Assembly: GCA_963815935.1 (NCBI GenBank)
Contig: CAWFIL010000006.1
Coordinates: forward strand, 1-64,000
DNA: 64,000 bases
Reading direction: 5' to 3'
DNA from: JARIHD01 sp963815935
GTDB taxonomy: Bacteria > Patescibacteriota > Saccharimonadia > Saccharimonadales > UBA4665
The position numbers were made by a program, and so were the translations under genes. The first letter of the stretch is position 1; every line of letters begins with the position of its first letter. Below are positions 60,501 to 64,000 of this stretch, in pieces. The notes under the pieces are model-generated. The model saw only the letters and a list, made by a program, of their open reading frames with translations, was not told the origin of the DNA and did no database searches.

Positions 60501-61802
60501 ATGCATATCTACTTCTCAGGAATCGGGGGTTCGGGGATGAGCTCATTCGCTATGCTTGCCAAGCAAGCGGGCTTTGAGGTTTCCGGCTCCGACAAGCAAG
60601 ATGGAACGTATGTCCAGTATCTTCGTGACCACGGGGTGACCGATATTGCCATCGACCAAAGTTACGAGCACATCGCCGCCGTGCACGAACAGCACCCGAT
60701 CGACTGGCTAGTGTATACCTCGGCACTATCAATGGAGCAAGCAGACGCGCCAGAGCTGCGTTTCTGTGAGGAGCATGGTATCAAGGCCAGCAAGCGCGAC
60801 CAGTTTCTGAACATGCTTTTACAGGAGAAAAATCAGAAGTTGGTAGCGTTGGCTGGGACACATGGCAAAAGCACGACCACTGCGATGGTGGTTTGGCTCT
60901 GCAAAGAGCTCGGTATGCCGTTTAGTTATTCGTTGGGTGCCAAGATTAGCTTTGGCGACCTGAGCGTATTTAACCCGGAAGGCGAATACTTTGTATATGA
61001 GTGTGACGAGTTTGACCGCAACTTCCTGGCTTTTAAGCCGTATGTGAGCGGTATTACCGGCTTGTCGTGGGACCATCACGAGATTTTTCCAACCCACGAA
61101 GCGTACAATCAAGCCTTCCGCGATTTTATCGGCCAAAGCCAACATACGATTATTTGGCAAAACGATGTTGCTGTGGCCGGGCTTGCGCCCAGTGAGGCCG
61201 TACGCATTCTCGACCACGCTAATCCAGCTATTGACCAGCTGCACATACGTGGCCGCTTCAACCGCGAAGACGCTTGGTTGGCTATGGAGACTGTAGCCTA
61301 CATTACTGGCAAGCCGGTGGCGGAGCTACAGCCGATCATCAATCGTTTTCCGGGCCTCAAGCAGCGCATGGAACTGTTGGCTCCAAATCTGTACACCAAC
61401 TATGCCCACACTCCCGAAAAGATTAAGGGTGGCATGAGTGCTGCACTCGAGATCGCCAAGGCTCAGGGCCAGGAGTTGGTGGTAATCTACGAGCCGCTGA
61501 CTAATCGTCGCCAGCACTATATTAAAGACGACTACAAAGACTCGTTTGCGGGCGCCAAGAAGCTGTACTGGATTCCGTCATATTTGGCTCGCGAGGACCC
61601 CAATTTGCCTACGCTGACCCCCGAAGAACTTATTACGCACCTGAGTGATCCACGCATTGCCGAACCGGCCACATTGGATGAAAAGCTAGAAGCTACTATC
61701 CGCGACCACCTACAAAAGGGCGATCTAGTTGTTGCTATGGGTGCGAGCGGCACGGGCAGCATGGATGAATGGCTGCGTGAACGCTTTGTGGATGCCAAAT
61801 AA
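60501..61802 (+). CDS. murC: UDP-N-acetylmuramate-L-alanine ligase
   Basis: 433 aa. Adds L-Ala to UDP-MurNAc. N-terminal YFSGIGGSGMSSFAMLAKQA (the G-x-G-G-x-GM signature), P-loop LAGTHGKSTTTAMV, then YECDEFDRNFLAF and YAHTPEKIKGGMSAAL. Mpl-type ligases are related, but the neighbour murD favours murC. TACACT (60489-60494) is 6 nt before the ATG, leaderless. Confidence 0.9.
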   Translation: MHIYFSGIGGSGMSSFAMLAKQAGFEVSGSDKQDGTYVQYLRDHGVTDIAIDQSYEHIAAVHEQHPIDWLVYTSALSMEQADAPELRFCEEHGIKASKRDQFLNMLLQEKNQKLVALAGTHGKSTTTAMVVWLCKELGMPFSYSLGAKISFGDLSVFNPEGEYFVYECDEFDRNFLAFKPYVSGITGLSWDHHEIFPTHEAYNQAFRDFIGQSQHTIIWQNDVAVAGLAPSEAVRILDHANPAIDQLHIRGRFNREDAWLAMETVAYITGKPVAELQPIINRFPGLKQRMELLAPNLYTNYAHTPEKIKGGMSAALEIAKAQGQELVVIYEPLTNRRQHYIKDDYKDSFAGAKKLYWIPSYLAREDPNLPTLTPEELITHLSDPRIAEPATLDEKLEATIRDHLQKGDLVVAMGASGTGSMDEWLRERFVDAK

Positions 61803-61812
61803 GGAGATTAGT

Positions 61813-63078
61813 GTGGATAGCTACGATCTGTCACGTTTTAAGGACAAGGACGTCATCTTTACGGGCGAGAACAGGGATATGACGGCAACCGCCGCTTTCC
61901 TGCGGCAGCATGGTGAGGCCAAGAGTTTAACGCACAAATTCGTAGATCTGGATAACCCGGCGTCTGCTTACGAGCAGTTTGGTAGTCCCGACCTCGAGCG
62001 TACGGTTCTGGTCAAAACCTCGGGAGTACCAGGTAGCCGGATGGGCGCTCCGTATATAACGAGCACACAATTATTCTTTGCACTGATAAAGCCGATGGGC
62101 AACGTCACGATCGGTGTTACCGGCACCAAAGGCAAGACCACGACGTCGAGCCTGATAGCCGCCATGCTGCAACAAGCTGGCAAAGAAGTCATCTTGTGCG
62201 GCAACATCGGCAAGGCTATGATTACCTATCTGGACGAGGCCACCCCGGCGGCCATTTTTGTGATTGAGCTGAGCAGCTACCAGCTAGATGAGCTGCGAGT
62301 CAGCCCGCATATTGGCTGCGTAACCAACCTATACAACGATCACGTCGATTACCATGGGTCGCAAGATGCCTACTGGGAGGCAAAACACCACATCGTGGAG
62401 TTTATGGAGCCTGACGATGTGTTTGTCTATAACCCTGACTTTGATCTCTGCATCCGCTGGGCCGAGGACAGCCGGGCGAGAACGATTGCCATTGATACCA
62501 GCGAGTCGCTGGATATGTCCAAGACCAAGCTGCTTGGTGAGCACAATCGCCTCAATGCCATTATGGCTAAGGCTGCTGCGATGCAAGCTGGCGCCGACGA
62601 GGCCGCCTGTATTGCGGCTCTCGACGGGTTTGAACCAGTCACACACCGACTGCAGAAGGTAGCTACCGTTGGTGGTGTGACCTTTATCGACGACGCTATA
62701 GCTTCACAGCCAGAGGCGGCGATTGCCGGCATCGAGGCGGTATCCAAAGAAGTTGGCCCTATCGGGGCGGTGCTACTAGGCGGCAAAGACCGCGATTACG
62801 ACTATGTACCACTGATGCAGAAGTTGGCCGATGTCAACGTACCTGCGCTGGTACTTTTCCCCGATACAGCGGCCAAAATGAAGGCTGCCATGCCTAGCGG
62901 CTATGCACCACGCCTCCTCGAAACAGAGAGTATGGACGAGGCCGTTACCTGGACCGCTCAACAAGCGCCGAAGGGTTCTGCGGTGCTACTGAGCACCGGT
63001 GCGCCTAGTTATTCTCTGTGGAAAGACTTCGAAGAGAAAGGCGACCAATTTCAGGCTGCCGTCAGACGTCTAGGCTAA
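61813..63078 (+). CDS. murD: UDP-N-acetylmuramoylalanine-D-glutamate ligase
   Basis: 421 aa from GTG 61813, with AAGGAG at 61801-61806. Adds D-Glu to UDP-MurNAc-Ala. P-loop GVTGTKGKTTTSSLIAAML, FVIELSSYQLDEL, TNLYNDHVDYHGSQDAYW and HRLQKVATVGGVTFIDDAIA are MurD signatures. It starts 10 nt after murC and shares its transcript. Confidence 0.93.
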   Translation: MDSYDLSRFKDKDVIFTGENRDMTATAAFLRQHGEAKSLTHKFVDLDNPASAYEQFGSPDLERTVLVKTSGVPGSRMGAPYITSTQLFFALIKPMGNVTIGVTGTKGKTTTSSLIAAMLQQAGKEVILCGNIGKAMITYLDEATPAAIFVIELSSYQLDELRVSPHIGCVTNLYNDHVDYHGSQDAYWEAKHHIVEFMEPDDVFVYNPDFDLCIRWAEDSRARTIAIDTSESLDMSKTKLLGEHNRLNAIMAKAAAMQAGADEAACIAALDGFEPVTHRLQKVATVGGVTFIDDAIASQPEAAIAGIEAVSKEVGPIGAVLLGGKDRDYDYVPLMQKLADVNVPALVLFPDTAAKMKAAMPSGYAPRLLETESMDEAVTWTAQQAPKGSAVLLSTGAPSYSLWKDFEEKGDQFQAAVRRLG

Positions 63079-63099
63079 CCGCCACCCCCGTAAGCTCTA

Positions 63100-63128
63100 T
63101 TGACAAATGAAAGCATAAGTGCTATTAT
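63100..63128 (+). promoter_or_regulatory. Promoter of the Cys-rich protein gene
   Basis: TTGACA (63100-63105), 17-bp spacer, TATTAT (63123-63128). The ATG lies 8 nt after the -10, so the mRNA should begin about 2 nt before the start codon. Confidence 0.75.
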
Positions 63129-63136
63129 AGCGCTCT

Positions 63137-63562
63137 ATGATTGAGCTAGGAAAACAGCACAACTGTGGCAACTGTCTGGCCTTATGCTGCCGTAAGGGCG
63201 TACAGATGCCGCTATCCGATGCCGATGCCGACTTTATGCGCCGAGGCGGTACCGATTTATCGGAAGTGGAAGCTCCGAAGCCGGAAGCAACGCGCCGGGT
63301 TAAGTTTTTGCCGCTTATTACACGCACCGAACCCGCCCAGGATGGCCGCTATCGCTTAGAGTCCGACTGTGGGTATCTGACCATCGACCCCAACAGCGGT
63401 CAGCAGATCTGTAGCGCTTACGAAGACGCGGAGCGTCCGTCGGTCTGCGATCAGTTCAAGGCCGGCGATTACGGCTGTATGACTATGCGCCTTCTTGGCG
63501 GCGTGGATTCCGGTGATGAATACGACCTGTATTTGGCAAAATCCGCAGCCGGAGAATTGTAG
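63137..63562 (+). CDS. Cys-cluster (YkgJ-type) putative metal-binding protein
   Basis: 141 aa. CGNCLALCCRKGVQMPLSDA near the N-terminus (C-x2-C-x3-CC) plus C-terminal Cys (SDCGYL, ICSAYEDAERPSVCDQF, YGCMTM) fit the zinc/iron-chelating YkgJ/UPF0153 pattern. Function of this family is unclear. Leaderless start from the promoter at 63100. Confidence 0.72.
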   Translation: MIELGKQHNCGNCLALCCRKGVQMPLSDADADFMRRGGTDLSEVEAPKPEATRRVKFLPLITRTEPAQDGRYRLESDCGYLTIDPNSGQQICSAYEDAERPSVCDQFKAGDYGCMTMRLLGGVDSGDEYDLYLAKSAAGEL

Positions 63563-63575
63563 AATTGTCTACATA

Positions 63576-63605
63576 TTGACAAGGGGTAGCGACTTCTGTT
63601 ACGAT
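63576..63605 (+). promoter_or_regulatory. Promoter of the rplC operon
   Basis: TTGACA (63576-63581), 18-bp spacer, TACGAT (63600-63605) with extended TGT. The 150-nt leader to rplC includes ATGGG/CCCAT (63735-63739 with 63751-63755) just before the ribosome site GGAG, which may serve regulation. Confidence 0.55.
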
Positions 63606-63765
63606 GTAACGGTATCACAAATTTCTGTACTTGGTGATTTGGAGAGGTCGCGGCTATAACAGAGGCGAAACCATCCGGAGCCGAGCGTTTTTATATCTCA
63701 CGTATAAAACGAGCGGCACAGAATAAAACATACTATGGGAGCCCAAGTGCCCATATGGAGAAACT

Positions 63766-64000
63766 ATGAAAGCATTAATCACTCGAAAGGTTGGCATGAC
63801 CAGCACTATCGCAGACGATGGTGTTGTGACTGCTGTTACCCTGCTTTCCGCTAGTCCTTGTGTTATTACACAAGTCAAAACAACAGAGACGGATGGCTAC
63901 CAGGCAGTCCAGCTCGGTTTTGAGGAAGGCAAGAATACTGCCAAGGCTCAAGCGGGACATTTTAAGGCTGCCGGTATTACCCCAAAGATTGTGCGTGAAG
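63766..64000 (+). CDS. rplC: 50S ribosomal protein L3 (partial, runs off the window)
   Basis: First 78 codons: MKALITRKVGMTSTIADDGV, VTAVTLLSASPCVITQVKTT, YQAVQLGFEEGKNTAKAQAG are L3 signatures. GGAG at 63757-63760 is the ribosome site. It should start the remaining S10 operon (rplD, rplW, rplB), with rpsJ displaced 15 kb upstream. Confidence 0.95.
   Translation, partial: MKALITRKVGMTSTIADDGVVTAVTLLSASPCVITQVKTTETDGYQAVQLGFEEGKNTAKAQAGHFKAAGITPKIVRE

Noticed and set aside
1..64000. UGA recoding as in Gracilibacteria/Absconditabacteria
   Set aside because: Many intact genes end cleanly at TGA next to terminators or overlapping starts (ATGA), and no in-frame TGA is needed for conserved Gly.
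1..64000. CRISPR arrays or rRNA genes
   Set aside because: No regularly spaced repeats and no rRNA-like sequence seen on either strand.

Overview
The window looks like a Patescibacteria (CPR) chromosome, most likely Saccharibacteria (TM7). I infer this from small gene families, a Firmicutes-like clpC/radA/PIN-TRAM order, standard stop codons (TGA ends many intact genes, so no UGA recoding), many leaderless genes and an apparently actinobacterial gene pair. Base composition is near 50% GC, apart from two clearly GC-rich blocks at about 45.0-47.8 kb and 50.1-52.7 kb that read like actinobacterial DNA, possibly from a host.

Layout. 0-12 kb is housekeeping: end of a ClpC-type ATPase, a membrane protein with an HExxH motif, radA, PIN-TRAM protein, PBP1A, tyrS, methyltransferase, recG, rsmD and tRNA-Leu. 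12-20 kb is accessory: a divergent DUF5753/DUF397 pair of actinobacterial type, three Nudix hydrolases, a P-loop kinase, a nucleoside phosphorylase, a HAD phosphatase and otsB/otsA (trehalose). 20-25 kb has hisS, a strongly structured intergenic region with its own promoter, tig, clpP and a GNAT. 25-48 kb is the rpoBC-str-S10 backbone (rpoB, rpoC, rpsL, rpsG, fusA, tuf, rpsJ) interrupted by accessory genes: two phage-tail-fibre-like proteins (one with a GDPD domain), a tandem deoxyribosyltransferase-like protein, chorismate mutase plus hisC, a VOC protein and the first GC-rich block. 48-53 kb has a PfkB kinase, an HTH plus GHKL-ATPase pair (second GC-rich block) and idi. 53-57.4 kb is a minus-strand ridA-ilvB-ilvN-ilvA operon with an apparent attenuator. 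57-64 kb has a Fur/glutaredoxin/rhodanese operon, small membrane proteins with a decayed paralogue, murC-murD, a Cys-rich protein and the start of rplC.

Two observations stand out. First, the ilv operon is preceded by a 28-codon leader ORF with nine consecutive Ile/Leu/Val codons, followed by interleaved 11-bp inverted repeats and no U-tract, which suggests translational or pseudoknot attenuation in a CPR bacterium. Second, rpoB, rpoC, fusA and tuf (and rpsL once) carry many single-base indels while their neighbours are clean. In almost every case I could resolve, the extra base sits right after a codon and is a synonymous alternative for that codon's third base, as if two strain alleles had been written one after the other. 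I read those as consensus artefacts and annotate the genes as real.

Transcription signals are consistent: TTGACA/T, 17 bp, (TGn)TATAAT, often with the start codon only 5-11 nt after the -10 box and no Shine-Dalgarno. Operon-internal and ribosomal genes use clear GGAGG-type sites.
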